Below are positions 1 through 9,313 of a DNA stretch of 64,000 nucleotides, in pieces. The translations under genes were made by a program, and so were the position numbers. Positions within the stretch are counted from its first letter, which is position 1, and every line of letters starts with the position of its first letter. The notes beneath the pieces are model-generated. The model was not told the origin of the DNA. It did not search any database and saw only the letters and a program-made list of their open reading frames with translations. The stretch lies in the NCBI RefSeq assembly GCF_000219915.2, contig NC_017964.1, forward strand, positions 1,860,001-1,924,000. The letters are read 5' to 3'. Source of the stretch: Advenella kashmirensis WT001 (lineage in GTDB: Bacteria; Pseudomonadota; Gammaproteobacteria; Burkholderiales; Burkholderiaceae_B).

Positions 1-971
1 TGCAAGTGATTTGATGGCCATATAGCCGACGATGGAACCGAGCCGCGGATAGTCGTTGAATCGTTTTTGATACGCTTCAAGAAATGCCTTGTGCTCGGGC
101 GTGTCGATAAATTGCCATGGGTAACCAGTAACGATCCAGCCTTTTGGCGTATCGGCTCCCAGGGTATCCAGATATTCGGGTTCCCCGGTCAACAGGCTGA
201 CAACGGGCATGTTATCAAAGAATTTGCGGGTGGTGCCGGCGCGGACAAACTTGGTGACATCAGGGCCGAACAGGACATTGAAAATAGCATCGGGCTTGGC
301 CTCGCCCAGTGCCTGGATCACATTGCCGGCATCAACTTTATTCAGTGGCGTGGCCTGTTCGGCCACGAATTGCACATCTGGTTGCGCCTGTTTCAACAGG
401 GTTTTGAAAGTCTCGGCCGCAGACTGCCCATACTCGTAGTTGGGGTAGACGATCGCCCAGCGTTTTTTATTGAGCTTGGCCGCTTCAGGCACCAGCATAG
501 CTACTTGCATATAGGTAGAAGCGCGAAGACGGTAGGTATAGTCATTGCCGTCAGCCCAGACCAGTTTGTCGGTCAGCGGTTCGCTGGCCAGATAAAACAC
601 CTTTCGGTGAGCTGCAAAATCGGCTAGCGCCAGCCCGATATTGGACAAAAAGCCACCAGTCAGCGCATGTACCTTGTCCCGGCTGACCAGAGCCTGGGCT
701 TCCTTGATCGCATTGCCCTGATTGCCTGCATCGTCGCGGATAATGATTTTCAGCTTGCGACCATTGATCCCGCCATCAGCATTGGCCTGCTCCGCCGCCA
801 ATACCATGCCGTTTTTATAGGGTTCCAGAAAAGCAGGAAAAATCTTGTAGCTATTGATTTCGCCGATACGTATTTCATCTGCCGGTTGCGCATGGACGGT
901 GGGTGCCATAGCCAGACACGTCATTACACTCGTGATGATCGCCAACAACCTTTCGGGGCGCCTTTTTGCAT
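1..971 (-). CDS. ABC transporter substrate-binding protein, branched-chain amino acid type (3'-truncated by window edge)
   Basis: Periplasmic solute receptor of the Leu/Ile/Val-binding family (type I periplasmic binding fold), which would hand an amino acid or related compound to an ABC permease. Reading the minus strand from 971 gives a signal peptide ending in a VHA-like cleavage site, then IRIGEINSYK, AAEQANADGGINGRKLKIIIRDD and GGFLSNIGLALADFA, all typical of the family's first lobe. The frame stays open to position 1, so the C-terminus lies outside the window. Oddity: as sequenced the frame breaks within the first few codons. The T run at 963-967 (A5 on the coding strand) needs one more base, after which the start reads MQKRRPERLLAIITSVM, a good signal peptide. 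An AGGAG-like ribosome site (tcaggagatatc) precedes the ATG. The ligand cannot be told from sequence, and no permease genes are in view. Confidence 0.85.
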
Positions 972-1573
972 GATATCTCCTGATAATGCCTCATTTTTTT
1001 GATGTATCCCTAAGTGTAATTTAGTTACCGCTATTTTGATAAATAATGTGATCTTGATCATGGATTTTGTTGCTGGCGTATTCGCGGCTTTTTACGCTTG
1101 GAGCATGGGCGTTGGCAAGGCTGCGACAGGCGCTGGCATAGTACTGAATCGGCAAGGACAAAAATTGATCTGCGGCAGGCCGCGCGCGCCGATGCGATCG
1201 CGGTCATGGTAGCTGGCAAGCGGCATGATGGCAATTGGAAGAATGTGGCATGGTTCTCACATTACCAAACGAGCGCTTTGCCAACGAGCTGAGGCGCCCG
1301 GAAAAGCTGCGAATAAAACAGACAGATTGATCTATAATGTTGTGTCTGGTCAAAGCAGGCCGTTCGTGCCCGCTTGTTGCTGCAGTTATATGATTGCCAT
1401 AGGGGGGCCGATCTCCCGGGCTTTTGCCATCCTTGTGGTTTCGCAGCCAGTCTTGTAACGTTTTCGTTTTCCAATTTTTTAGTTGCTGTCATTGCAGATG
1501 TCGCTGGCCAAGCGCTGACGAGGCTGTGTGCCGGTGACCGCCCATACCGTTTCGCACTTAGAGGATTTTGATT
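972..1573. other. Intergenic region without a recognised gene
   Basis: About 600 bases separate the divergent binding-protein and LysE genes. Only short, overlapping, low-quality open frames occur on both strands and none has a convincing ribosome site or recognisable protein. Two divergent promoters are expected here, but I cannot place them with confidence. Confidence 0.4.
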
Positions 1574-2203
1574 ATGTCATGGCAATTGTGGTCAGCGTTT
1601 TTCCTGGCATGCTGGATTATCAGCATTTCGCCCGGCGCGGGCGCGATCGCTTCCATGTCTGCCGGCGTCAACCACGGCGTGCGCCGCGGGCTCTGGAATA
1701 TTCTGGGCCTGCAACTGGCGCTGGCGGCGCAGATCGCGATTGTCGCCGCCGGCGTGGGCGTATTGCTGACAACGACCAGCTGGGCCTTTGCGCTAATCAA
1801 GTGGTTCGGGGTTTTATATTTGCTTTATCTGGCCTGGCAACAGTGGCGGGCTCCGGTGCGTGTGATACAGCTGGACGCCCCCGTGTCAGACGTGCCTGCA
1901 CATCGATTGGTATTGCGCGGCTTCCTGGTCAACATGAGCAATCCCAAGGCAATGGTATTTCTGCTTGCTGTGTTACCGCAATTTATCGACCCGCGCGCGC
2001 CGCTTGCACAGCAATACCTTGTGATGTTTATCACCATGACGGTAGTGGATGTCATCGTCATGAGCGCCTATACATGGCTGGCGGCCAGGATCTTGCGTTT
2101 GATGCATTCGGCCAAACAGCAGAAAATCCTTAATCGCGGATTCGCCAGCCTGTTTACCCTGGCTGCCGGTCTGCTGTCTCTTGTTCACCAGGCGGGTAAG
2201 TAA
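1574..2203 (+). CDS. LysE/RhtB family amino-acid exporter
   Basis: Predicted inner-membrane exporter of the LysE/RhtB family (209 residues, the usual size), which expels amino acids or homoserine lactone-like compounds. The N-terminus has the family signature ISPGAGAIASMSAGVNHGVRRG (read here in two parts: SPGAGAIASMSAG and the following HGVRRGL) in the first membrane segment. Several hydrophobic segments follow, and NPKAMVFLLAVLPQF is the conserved motif of the fourth segment. I chose the ATG at 1574 over an in-frame TTG six bases upstream because AGAGGA lies about nine bases before it. It stands alone; the next gene is convergent. Substrate is not deducible. Confidence 0.88.
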   Translation: MSWQLWSAFFLACWIISISPGAGAIASMSAGVNHGVRRGLWNILGLQLALAAQIAIVAAGVGVLLTTTSWAFALIKWFGVLYLLYLAWQQWRAPVRVIQLDAPVSDVPAHRLVLRGFLVNMSNPKAMVFLLAVLPQFIDPRAPLAQQYLVMFITMTVVDVIVMSAYTWLAARILRLMHSAKQQKILNRGFASLFTLAAGLLSLVHQAGK

Positions 2204-2287
2204 CGCGGTAAAACGCGTGGATGCACGGCCAAAAAGTATTGGCCGGTCCACAGGAATGGTTAATAAAAAAGGGGTTGCCGGTATCGA

Positions 2288-3275
2288 TTATTTCGCAGCC
2301 AATCCGGCCTGCTGAATAATCGCCCGGTTATTACGCGACTCTTCATCAATAATCCGCTGAAAGTCTCCAGCGTTGCCGCCGCTGGGGATGTTGCCCGATT
2401 GGCGCAGGCTGTCTGCAATATCACGATCACGCAAGGCCGCATCAAATGCCTTGTTCAGTTTTTCGATCACCGGGGTGGGTGTACCGGCTGGAGCGACAAT
2501 ACCAAAATTGGATTTCAGATTTGCCTTGGGCTGCCCAGTTCGGTAAACGTGGGGTCTGAGGCAGGCCATCGATACGTTGTTCGGCGCCGATAGCCAACGC
2601 ATGCAGCTTGCCGGCCTTGATGTTTTCTATCAGGGTAGCGGAGACATTGGTTGAGAATACTTCGAATTGTCCACCCAGCGCATCGTTCATTTGCTGGCTG
2701 CCGCCTTTATATGGAATCAGGTTCATGTCCAGCCCCGCGTCATGCGAGATCTGACCGAACATGATGTGCCCGATTGTCCCCATGCCTGAGGTAGCCCAGC
2801 GCAGCTTGCCCGGGGCCTGTTTTGCCGCCGTGATAAAGCCATTGAAATCGCTGGCCTGCAGCGTTTGTGTTCCCAGCAGAACTACCGGAGAATACATGAC
2901 GCCGATGACCGGCGTGACGGCTTTCTCGGGTTCGTAATTGACTTTGGAGAAGTACGGCGTCAGGGTCAGTGGGCTGGTGGCCGAAAAGGCCAGTGTATAG
3001 CCGTCGGGTTTGGCCCGGGACACTTCTGCAATATTAATCGTGCCACCGGCGCCAGGGCGGTTTTCCACTATAACCGGGACCTTGAGTGTTTCGGCCACTT
3101 TCTCAGCCAGCTTGCGTGCTACGACATCACTCAGACCACCAGCGGGGTAGCCCACTGACAGCCGGATGGCCTTTTCGGGAAATTCGCCGGCTGCAGCCAG
3201 GGGAATGATTGTGGTGCTGATGGCAACGGCGATGAACCGTGACAGGAGCCGTGAAGCATTGGAAAAGGTTGTCAT
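2288..3275 (-). CDS. Bug-family tripartite tricarboxylate transporter receptor (frameshifted as sequenced)
   Basis: Periplasmic receptor of the Bug (Bordetella uptake gene) family, which binds carboxylates and serves TctAB-type permeases. Visible family motifs are FPEKAIRLSVGYPAGG after the signal peptide, VENRPGAGGTI, KPDGYTLAF, LIPYKGGSQ and, near the end, GIVAPAGTP. The ATG at 3275 gives a normal signal peptide (MTTFSNASRLLSRF...); an upstream ATG at 3320 would add 15 residues. The frame is broken twice within about 20 bases: the G run at 2551-2554 and the C run at 2534-2536 (plus strand) each appear one base short. Restoring both gives GLPQTPTFTELGQPKANL, the expected family sequence. No tctA or tctB is nearby, which is common for these orphan receptors. 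Confidence 0.85.
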
Positions 3276-3586
3276 GTTGGCAAAAGAAAAGTAATAGGCA
3301 ATAAGGAAGGGGCAGAGCATGTGCTATTAGCGGGCTCTGCGCGTCAGTAGAGATTATATGACATATGACATTGCTTTCAGGACCCTGCGTACGCGCTGGG
3401 CCTGCATGGTAAAGCAATGTGGACGAGAAGCCGGGAACCGGCCAGAGAACGTAATATGTGCTGTTCCAGGGATCTGCTTGTCAGGTTCTGTATCGGCTTT
3501 GAAGTATTTTTACAACAGGCAGCCTTTTTTCGCCGATTTTTTCATGAAAACAGGCGTACCTACTGGTGTTTTTTTTGGGGAGTATA

Positions 3587-3592
3587 TATAAT
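3587..3592 (+). promoter_or_regulatory. Candidate -10 box for tRNA-Leu
   Basis: A perfect TATAAT lies 44 bases upstream of the tRNA within an AT-rich stretch (gtatatataat). No convincing -35 hexamer is seen at 17 bases spacing, so this is a candidate only. Confidence 0.35.
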
Positions 3593-3635
3593 CCTTGTCT
3601 TAGCTCTTCAACAGTAAACAACAGTTTTCTGTATT

Positions 3636-3720
3636 GCCCAGGTGGCGGAATTGGTAGACGCGCATGGTTCAGGTCCATGTGCCTTCGGGTGTGGGGGTTC
3701 GAGTCCCCCCTTGGGCACCA
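3636..3720 (+). tRNA. tRNA-Leu (anticodon CAG)
   Basis: Complete class II tRNA of 85 bases with the 3' CCA encoded (3718-3720). The acceptor strands GCCCAGG and CTTGGGC pair with one G-T-type imperfection. The D-loop has GGCGGAATTGGTAGACGC, the variable arm is long (TGCCTTCGGGTG), and the T arm has GGGGGTTCGAGTCCCCC. The anticodon stem CATGG/CCATG closes the loop TTCAGGT, placing anticodon CAG at 3670-3672, which reads CUG leucine codons. Confidence 0.97.
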
Positions 3721-4122
3721 CTGGTTTTTATGATTGTTATTTAAAACAGTCGCAAATATCAGCCAGTTATTTCCGGTAGTTTTCCAGACAATATTCTTTG
3801 TCTAAAGTCAGTATTCTTTAGCTCTACTCCATAAACGAGGACGGGCACCTTCAAACACCAAACACTATTCGTTACAGCAGGCCAACTGCATTGGGCTGCG
3901 ATGTTCAAACGGTTTTCTCAATTTTCCGAATCCATACGCATCGCGCGGACATCTCATTTGATGGCTATGCAAAAGCCTTTGATATCGCGACGGGCGGCCG
4001 ATAGATTGATTATGCTAGAATTTTGTTACCGTCTGGCCGGTGAATCCTCTGCAAGGACAGATCACCTGGAAGGGCGGATGCGACTCGCAATGCCATAGAT
4101 GTTTTACAAAGGAAGATGAGCA
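3721..4122. other. Intergenic region without a recognised gene
   Basis: About 400 bases between the tRNA and the DIP1984-family gene. A 65-codon open frame at 3901-4098 has no ribosome site and no recognisable sequence. I see no terminator after the tRNA. Confidence 0.4.
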
Positions 4123-4578
4123 ATGAAACTGGCCGAAGCTTTGGCGTTACGCGGTGATTGTCAGACGCGACTGGCGCAGCTAAAGGCGCGTTTGCTGCGC
4201 AACGCGACTGTGCAGGAGGGAGAGGTGCCTGCCGAAGATCCCAACGCATTGCTGGCGCAGTACGAGGTACTGTGTACCGAGCTGGTGCAATTGATTCGCC
4301 GTATCAATCAGACTAATTCGGTGACCTCTGTCGCAGGTAAAACCATGACCGAAGCGTTGGCTGAACGCGATATTCTTAAGCAGCGGCACGCGACCTATCT
4401 GGATTTGGCTGAAGCGGGCACTATTTCGCGTTCGGTGGTTACGCGTTCAGAGGTGCGGTTTAAAAGCGCCATTGATGTGGCGACGGTGCAGAAAAAGGCA
4501 GATTTGCTGGCAAGGGCCATACGTGAGCTGGATGCACGGATTCAGGAGGTAAACTGGCAGGTGAGTTTGCAGGATTGA
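4123..4578 (+). CDS. DIP1984 family (septicolysin-like) protein
   Basis: A 151-residue cytoplasmic protein matching the DIP1984 family, named after a Corynebacterium structure and sometimes labelled septicolysin; its biochemical role is unknown. It begins MKLAEALALRGDCQTRLAQLKARL and contains the family's NALLAQYEVLCTELVQLIRRINQTN and LAERDILKQRHATYLDLAE segments. The whole protein is strongly helical and charged, consistent with an alpha-helical bundle. AAGGAAGATGAGCA gives a ribosome site just upstream of the ATG. It is transcribed alone. Family assignment is by recalled sequence pattern. Confidence 0.8.
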   Translation: MKLAEALALRGDCQTRLAQLKARLLRNATVQEGEVPAEDPNALLAQYEVLCTELVQLIRRINQTNSVTSVAGKTMTEALAERDILKQRHATYLDLAEAGTISRSVVTRSEVRFKSAIDVATVQKKADLLARAIRELDARIQEVNWQVSLQD

Positions 4579-4983
4579 CAGAATGCCGGTAACCGGTGGC
4601 GATGCGAACACAACCCTTTCCAGCGGGGCAAGCTGGAGCATAGTGGTGCAAGGGGCTGCACCGTGGGTTCAGGCCCAATTAACAAGGCACGCCCAGCATT
4701 GTGACACCAATACGCAGCACATATCACAGCTTACAACCATGTGTTGGTCGCCAGTCGGTGAGGGTGGGTCAGGGGATGCAATGCCGACATGCGCATTGGG
4801 TGTTCTGTCAGGTTTCGACCGCCATCGGCACGCGTGATGCTAGGCGTAAAGCACTCAAGTACCCCATGCATAATGAGGCTGTACCAGCCGATTTGTCCAT
4901 GACCGTCAATTAATCAAAATGTATGGTTTCAGCGATTGCTGCTACAAGCAGGCAGGGGCTGCGGGCTGATGGCGGGTTTTACT
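4579..4983. other. Intergenic region without a recognised gene
   Basis: Around 400 bases downstream of the DIP1984-family gene. Open frames of 60-84 codons exist in several phases but overlap each other and show no ribosome site or family resemblance. I see no function for the stretch. Confidence 0.4.
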
Positions 4984-5008
4984 AAAACGGGGCATTGCAC
5001 CCCGTTTC
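4984..5008 (-). terminator. Rho-independent terminator of the DUF465 gene
   Basis: Stem AAACGGGG/CCCCGTTT with a seven-base loop, followed on the minus strand by TTTT. It lies 13 bases after the stop codon of the minus-strand gene at 5022-5240. Confidence 0.7.
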
Positions 5009-5021
5009 ACGATGCTGTGGA

Positions 5022-5240
5022 TCAGGTGGCTGCTCTTTCCTTCAGCATGCTGTAGAGCTGATCCTTGAGCTGCAGTTTTTCTTTTTTCTTCTTCTCGATT
5101 TCAGTATGCTTCTCACTGAAATCCTGCGTCTCAAGATTTTGCAACTCCTGATCCAGATCATTATGTTTTTTGAAAAGGCGCTTGAAATTGGCGTCTTCTT
5201 CTTTGAGCCGGGATATTAAATCACGATATTCAGGGAACAT
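5022..5240 (-). CDS. YdcH/DUF465 family small protein
   Basis: A 72-residue protein of the YdcH (DUF465) family, short coiled-coil proteins of unknown function found widely in proteobacteria. The sequence MFPEYRDLISRLKEEDANF and FKKHNDLDQELQNLE is typical, followed by a lysine/glutamate-rich helix (IEKKKKEKLQLKDQLY). The length is normal for the family. The ATG has a strong GGAGGT ribosome site 13 bases upstream on the minus strand. It ends in its own terminator and is probably monocistronic. Confidence 0.85.
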   Translation of the reverse strand: MFPEYRDLISRLKEEDANFKRLFKKHNDLDQELQNLETQDFSEKHTEIEKKKKEKLQLKDQLYSMLKERAAT

Positions 5241-5291
5241 ACCGACGACCTCCGTCTGTTGTGAGTTGGAAAATCCATTATACAGACAAAG

Positions 5292-5323
5292 AATGCCGCA
5301 ACCAAAATTTCTGTTGCGGCATT
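5292..5323 (-). terminator. Hairpin terminator downstream of the AI-2E family gene
   Basis: An 11-base-pair perfect stem (AATGCCGCAAC/GTTGCGGCATT) separated by ten bases lies 40 bases beyond the stop of the minus-strand gene at 5364. The following T tract is short on both strands. Confidence 0.55.
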
Positions 5324-5363
5324 AATTTTCTAATAAAAACAGTATGTTATGAAATAATTCCGA

Positions 5364-6479
5364 CTATTTGGCAGGGGGTGGCGGGCGACGGTGCGTTACC
5401 GGCGTGGCCTTGTTCTTATCGTTCAGATTGACTGCTGCAGGAAACAAATCCCAGATGGCGATGAACATGGCAGCAATCAGCGGGCCGATCACAAAACCGG
5501 TCAGGCCAAATAGGGAAAGGCCGCCGAGCGTGGAAATCAGCACCAGGTAGTCCGGCATTTTTGTGTCTTTGCCCACCAGCAATGGGCGAAGAATATTATC
5601 GGACAAGCCGATGACCAGGAAGCCGAACAGAACCAGGACGATACCATTCCACAGATTGCCTGTAATCAAAAAATAAACGGCGACAGGCAGCCAGACAATG
5701 GCAGCCCCCACGGCCGGTAACAATGACAAAAAGCCCATGACCACGGCCCAGAGCAAGGCACCCTGAATCCCAAGAATCCAGAAAATCACCCCGCCGAGTA
5801 CGCCCTGTACTGCGGCGATGACTACGTTGCCCTTGACTGTTGCCCGTACCACTGTATTGAATTTCTGGAACAGAAACTGTTTGTGGTCATCGGTCAATGG
5901 AATCAGGTTTTTGATACGGCTTGTGAGCGCGGGGCCATCCTTGAGCAGGAAGAACAGCAAATACAGCATAATGCAGAATTCAACCAGGAACGCAAAGAAG
6001 TTCTGGCCAATATCGAGCGCCTGCGTGGCCAGATACTTACTGCCTTGCATCATGCCAGATGAAATTTTGGCATAGAGCGACGACAGGTTGTAAATTTCGA
6101 ATCTGGCAAGAAAGTCACGGACCGAAGCGGGCAGCGCATCCGATACCTGACGGATGTATTCGGCGATATTAAATTGGCCGGATTCGATACGTTGATAGAA
6201 CAACAGCGATTCATTAATCAGCGAGATGGAAATCAGGATCAGGGGAATAATGGCAATCAGCAGGCAGATAATAAGTGTGATTATCGATACAGTGGTGTTT
6301 CTGCCGGGCATGCGCTCCAGTATCCACAGTTGCAGTGGACGGAACAGCACTGCCAGGACAATTGCCCAGAAAATTGCGCCGTAAAAGGGGACAAGCATTC
6401 TCAGGAATGCGAGCGAGACCGCAATCAGAATGATGATAAAGGTATTGAAGTAAATACCGGAGCGGTTCAGATAAGCCAT
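5364..6479 (-). CDS. AI-2E family transporter (PerM/YdiK-like permease)
   Basis: Polytopic inner-membrane protein of the AI-2E exporter superfamily (371 residues, normal length), whose members include YdiK, PerM and TqsA; actual substrates vary. Around eight hydrophobic segments are visible: two near the N-terminus (FNTFIIILIAVSLAFL, FYGAIFWAIVLAVLF), one at IISLIICLLIAIIPLIL-like positions, and a C-terminal block with VQGVLGGVIFWILGIQGALLWAVVMGFLSLLPAVGAAIVW, read here as the conserved central motif. SDNILRPLLVGK and LGGLSLFGLTGFVIGPLIAAM are the characteristic C-terminal motifs. The tail ends in a proline/arginine-rich stretch (THRRPPPPAK). It is not in an operon. Confidence 0.87.
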   Translation of the reverse strand: MAYLNRSGIYFNTFIIILIAVSLAFLRMLVPFYGAIFWAIVLAVLFRPLQLWILERMPGRNTTVSIITLIICLLIAIIPLILISISLINESLLFYQRIESGQFNIAEYIRQVSDALPASVRDFLARFEIYNLSSLYAKISSGMMQGSKYLATQALDIGQNFFAFLVEFCIMLYLLFFLLKDGPALTSRIKNLIPLTDDHKQFLFQKFNTVVRATVKGNVVIAAVQGVLGGVIFWILGIQGALLWAVVMGFLSLLPAVGAAIVWLPVAVYFLITGNLWNGIVLVLFGFLVIGLSDNILRPLLVGKDTKMPDYLVLISTLGGLSLFGLTGFVIGPLIAAMFIAIWDLFPAAVNLNDKNKATPVTHRRPPPPAK

Positions 6480-6597
6480 AATGGTGCTTGACCCTAAATT
6501 AGGATGATGCCCATTCTAGATGATTTTTTTCCGATTCAAGACCATATTCTTTACAATATTTGCAAATAGGCAATAAAGCAATTAAGGTAATTAACCC

Positions 6598-7191
6598 ATG
6601 CTGCAATTGAAAACAATATTTACAATCGGCATGCTGGCCGGTACTGTCACACTGGCTGGTTGCGCTACGGCGCCGCCAAAAAATGCGGAAGACTTGTGCG
6701 CGATATTTCAGGAGAAGCCGCAATGGCACACTGCGGCGCTGGATATGCAGAAAAAATGGGGCGTTCCTATTCCGGTACCCTTTGCCATGATGTATCAGGA
6801 GTCGTCATATCGGCACGATGCCAAGCCGCCTAAAAACTATCTGCTGTGGTTTATTCCCTGGGGGCGGGTCAGTTCAGCTTACGGTTATGCCCAGGCCAAA
6901 GACGAAGTGTGGGGCGATTACGAACGCGAAACCGGTCAGAGCGCCAGTCGCGATGATTTTGACGATGCGCTGGATTTCATGGGTTGGTATATGTCCAAAG
7001 CGCAGGTTCTTAACGGCACATCCAAATGGGATGCTTACGGACAGTACCTTAATTATCACGAAGGCTGGAGCGGCTATCGCAACCAAAGCTACCAGGCCAA
7101 AGCCTGGCTTATGCGGACGGCTGAAATTGTGCGGGAGCGGGCGGCTCGCTACACGGCTCAGTATAATCAGTGTCGTAGCCAGTTGATGTAG
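6598..7191 (+). CDS. Lytic transglycosylase-like SLT-domain lipoprotein
   Basis: A 197-residue predicted lipoprotein that may cleave or bind peptidoglycan. The signal peptide ends in the lipobox LAGC (Cys22), followed by Ala at +2, which in enterobacteria permits sorting to the outer membrane. The mature part has VPFAMMYQESSYRHDA, with the Glu-Ser pair of the soluble lytic transglycosylase active site, then SSAYGYAQAKDEVWGDYE, the matching second motif (usually GLMQ-like, here GYAQ), and YLNYHEGWSGY. It resembles the family of transglycosylase SLT domain proteins annotated in Burkholderiales. Catalysis is inferred from the motif only. Confidence 0.8.
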   Translation: MLQLKTIFTIGMLAGTVTLAGCATAPPKNAEDLCAIFQEKPQWHTAALDMQKKWGVPIPVPFAMMYQESSYRHDAKPPKNYLLWFIPWGRVSSAYGYAQAKDEVWGDYERETGQSASRDDFDDALDFMGWYMSKAQVLNGTSKWDAYGQYLNYHEGWSGYRNQSYQAKAWLMRTAEIVRERAARYTAQYNQCRSQLM

Positions 7192-7276
7192 TGCGATCGC
7201 GACTCTGATCCCCAAAAGAACGCAGAGAGATCATCCGGAGTATAGCCAATACCCCGGCTTATAAGCCGTCATGTCG

Positions 7277-8475
7277 TTATGGCGCTGCTCTCTGCGGTTT
7301 GCGCCGCCACACCAGAATGGCATACGCAGCCACACCGGCAATCAAGCCCCAGAACGCCGAGCCCACACCAAAAAAAGAGACGCCGGATGCGGTCATCAGA
7401 AAGGTGATAACGCCGGCTTCACGTTCTGATTCCTCGGCCATGGCGCCAGCCAGGCCAGAGGAAAGGGCACCCAGCAGCGCCAGGCCGGCCAGCGAGGCAA
7501 CGAATGTTTCGGGTATGGCAATAAACAGTGTGGTCACCAACGTCGCAAACAAACCAAAAAATATATAGAATACGCCGCAAACAATGCCTGCCACATATCG
7601 GCGTTGCGGATCCGGATGGCATTCCGGGCCGGTGCATATGGCGGCTGTGATTGCGGCCAGGGTGGTGCCGTGCAGGCCAAAAGGAGCAAACAGAACGGTC
7701 GAGATACCTGTGGTGGTAATGAGTGGAGAGATAGGTGTATGGTGATATCCGCTAGATTGCAGGACGGCGACACCCGGTGCGTATTGCGAAGCCAGCGCCA
7801 CAAAAGCCAGTGGAATACCGACCCGACAAGCGCCGGTATTGACAGGCCTGGCACTGTAAACTCCGGAATGACCAGACTGAAACTGAGTACCTGCGTGTTG
7901 AGTTGACCCAACGCAATACACACCACAATGCCAGTCAGCAGTGCCGCCAGTACCGCATAACGCGGTATGACGCGCTTGATGATCAGGTAGGCCAGAATGA
8001 TTGGCAATACCAGCGCCGGGGCCTGTTGCAGAGAGACAAACAGATGGGCGCCAAATGCGAATAGTATGCCGGCCAGCATGCCCGAGACGATACTGCGCGG
8101 CACATGCTGCATCAGGCGGGAAAACAGGCCGCTGACGCCAAGCAACACAACCAGCAGTGCGGCAAAGATATACGCGCCAATGATATCGTTGTAGGAATAG
8201 TGAGGAAGCGCATCAATAAGCAGCGCCGCACCGCCGGTGGAAAAAGCGCAGACAATGGGCGTGCGGTAGCGGACACTAAGCCAGAGGCCGCACACACCGC
8301 TGGTGATGGACATAGCCCAGATCCAGCTTGTCAGTTGCATCTGGCTGAGTCCGCCGGCCTTGGCTGCCTGAATAATAATGGCTACCGGTCCTGTGAGCGA
8401 TACGAGGACGGTAATTAGTCCTGCTATGGACGCCGAGGTGGAAAAGTCTTTTTTGAAATACTGCCAGGCATTCAT
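7277..8475 (-). CDS. BenE family benzoate/H+ symporter (frameshifted as sequenced)
   Basis: Predicted inner-membrane transporter of the BenE family, named for Acinetobacter benzoate uptake (about 399 residues after repair, normal). It shows SASIAGLITVLVSLTGPVAII, FSTGGAALLIDALP, LAGILFAFGAHLFVSLQQAPALVLP and, after the shift, VGIPLAFVALASQYAPGVAVLQSSGYHTP-type sequence and TTTGISTVLFAPFGLHGTTLAAITAAICTG, all highly conserved in BenE. The frame breaks at the C run 7822-7824 (plus strand); one added base joins PALVG to VGIPLAF. It stands alone, with no aromatic catabolism genes nearby, so the substrate is uncertain. Confidence 0.87.
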
Positions 8476-8503
8476 AGCTGCACCGAAAGGGAATCAGTGT
8501 AGA

Positions 8504-9175
8504 TTATGCGGCCGGATGAGCCGACTGCAATCCCTTCGATGGCAAAATCATTTTCATCTGAGACGATAATGGGGAGAAATCGTCGTTTTCAGGCAGCAGT
8601 TCGACAATACGTCCCCGGCGATTAAAGCGCTTGACTGTCACTTCATCGTCAATACGGGCAACCACGATCTGGCCATTGCGAGCATCTGGCGAGCGTTTGA
8701 CTGCCAAAAGATCGCCGTCCATGATGCCGATGTTTTGCATACTCTGACCCTTGACCGTGAGCAGATAATCGGGCTGCTGCTCGAAAAGAGATGCATCTAC
8801 CGACAGTTCGCGATGGATATGTTCGGTGGCCAGGATAGGGCTGCCGGCGGCCACCTTGCCGACCACGGGCAATATCAGCTGGCGCAGACTGTCGGCCAGG
8901 GAAACGCCGGCACTGGCGGGTGCGCTGCCGGACGGCGCGCCTGCTGTTGCCGATTCGGTATCTTCAACAAGGCGGATGCCGCGCGAAGCGCCTGCCGTCA
9001 GCGTAATGGCCCCTTTTCGAGCGAGCGCCCGCAAATGGTCTTCCGCGGCATTGGGAGACTTGAATCCCAGCGCCGCTGCAATTTCTGCGCGAGTTGGGGG
9101 AAAGCCGGTACGATCCACGGCGGCTTTGATCAGATTCAAAATTTCCTGCTGGCGCGCGGTAAGTTTCAGGCTCAT
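8504..9175 (-). CDS. lexA: LexA, SOS-response repressor/autoprotease
   Basis: Transcriptional repressor of the SOS regulon that cleaves itself when bound to RecA filaments. With the ATG at 9175 the product is 223 residues. Residues 1-70 form the winged-helix DNA-binding domain ([40 protein letters not shown]). The cleavage site is Ala110-Gly111 in VGKVAAGSP. The catalytic dyad is Ser145 (VKGQSM) and Lys182 (EVTVKRF), at the same 37-residue spacing as in E. coli. The linker (about 72-95) is long and Ala/Ser/Gly-rich. A longer frame from 9262 exists but would place the SOS box inside the gene, so I reject it. The SOS box at 9211-9230 implies autoregulation. Confidence 0.97.
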   Translation of the reverse strand: MSLKLTARQQEILNLIKAAVDRTGFPPTRAEIAAALGFKSPNAAEDHLRALARKGAITLTAGASRGIRLVEDTESATAGAPSGSAPASAGVSLADSLRQLILPVVGKVAAGSPILATEHIHRELSVDASLFEQQPDYLLTVKGQSMQNIGIMDGDLLAVKRSPDARNGQIVVARIDDEVTVKRFNRRGRIVELLPENDDFSPLSSQMKMILPSKGLQSAHPAA

Positions 9176-9210
9176 GATTCCCCGTAATGAAAGAGACAGA
9201 ATAAAAAACG

Positions 9211-9230
9211 GACTGTATGTATATACAGTC
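9211..9230 (-). promoter_or_regulatory. LexA operator (SOS box) of lexA
   Basis: The dyad gACTGTATGTATATACAGTc matches the consensus CTG-N10-CAG with the alternating AT core. It lies 36 bases upstream of the lexA ATG, in the position expected for the promoter. Confidence 0.93.
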
Positions 9231-9313
9231 CGTATTCTGACGCATTCACCAGCGGTTGGCAAGCGTTTTCAGTGACAAATTGCCTGCAGGCCGCGGATTT
9301 GCGACGCTACTGA

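Noticed and set aside
67..1002. Plus-strand open frames of 186 and 111 codons at the left end
   Set aside because: They lie antisense to the binding-protein gene, whose minus-strand translation is clearly a known family.
1262..1492. 76-codon minus-strand frame in the 972-1573 gap
   Set aside because: No family resemblance, no ribosome site, and overlapping frames in other phases of equal quality.
8504..9262. Longer LexA with 29 extra N-terminal residues
   Set aside because: It would place the SOS box inside the coding region, and the extra residues are unlike any LexA.
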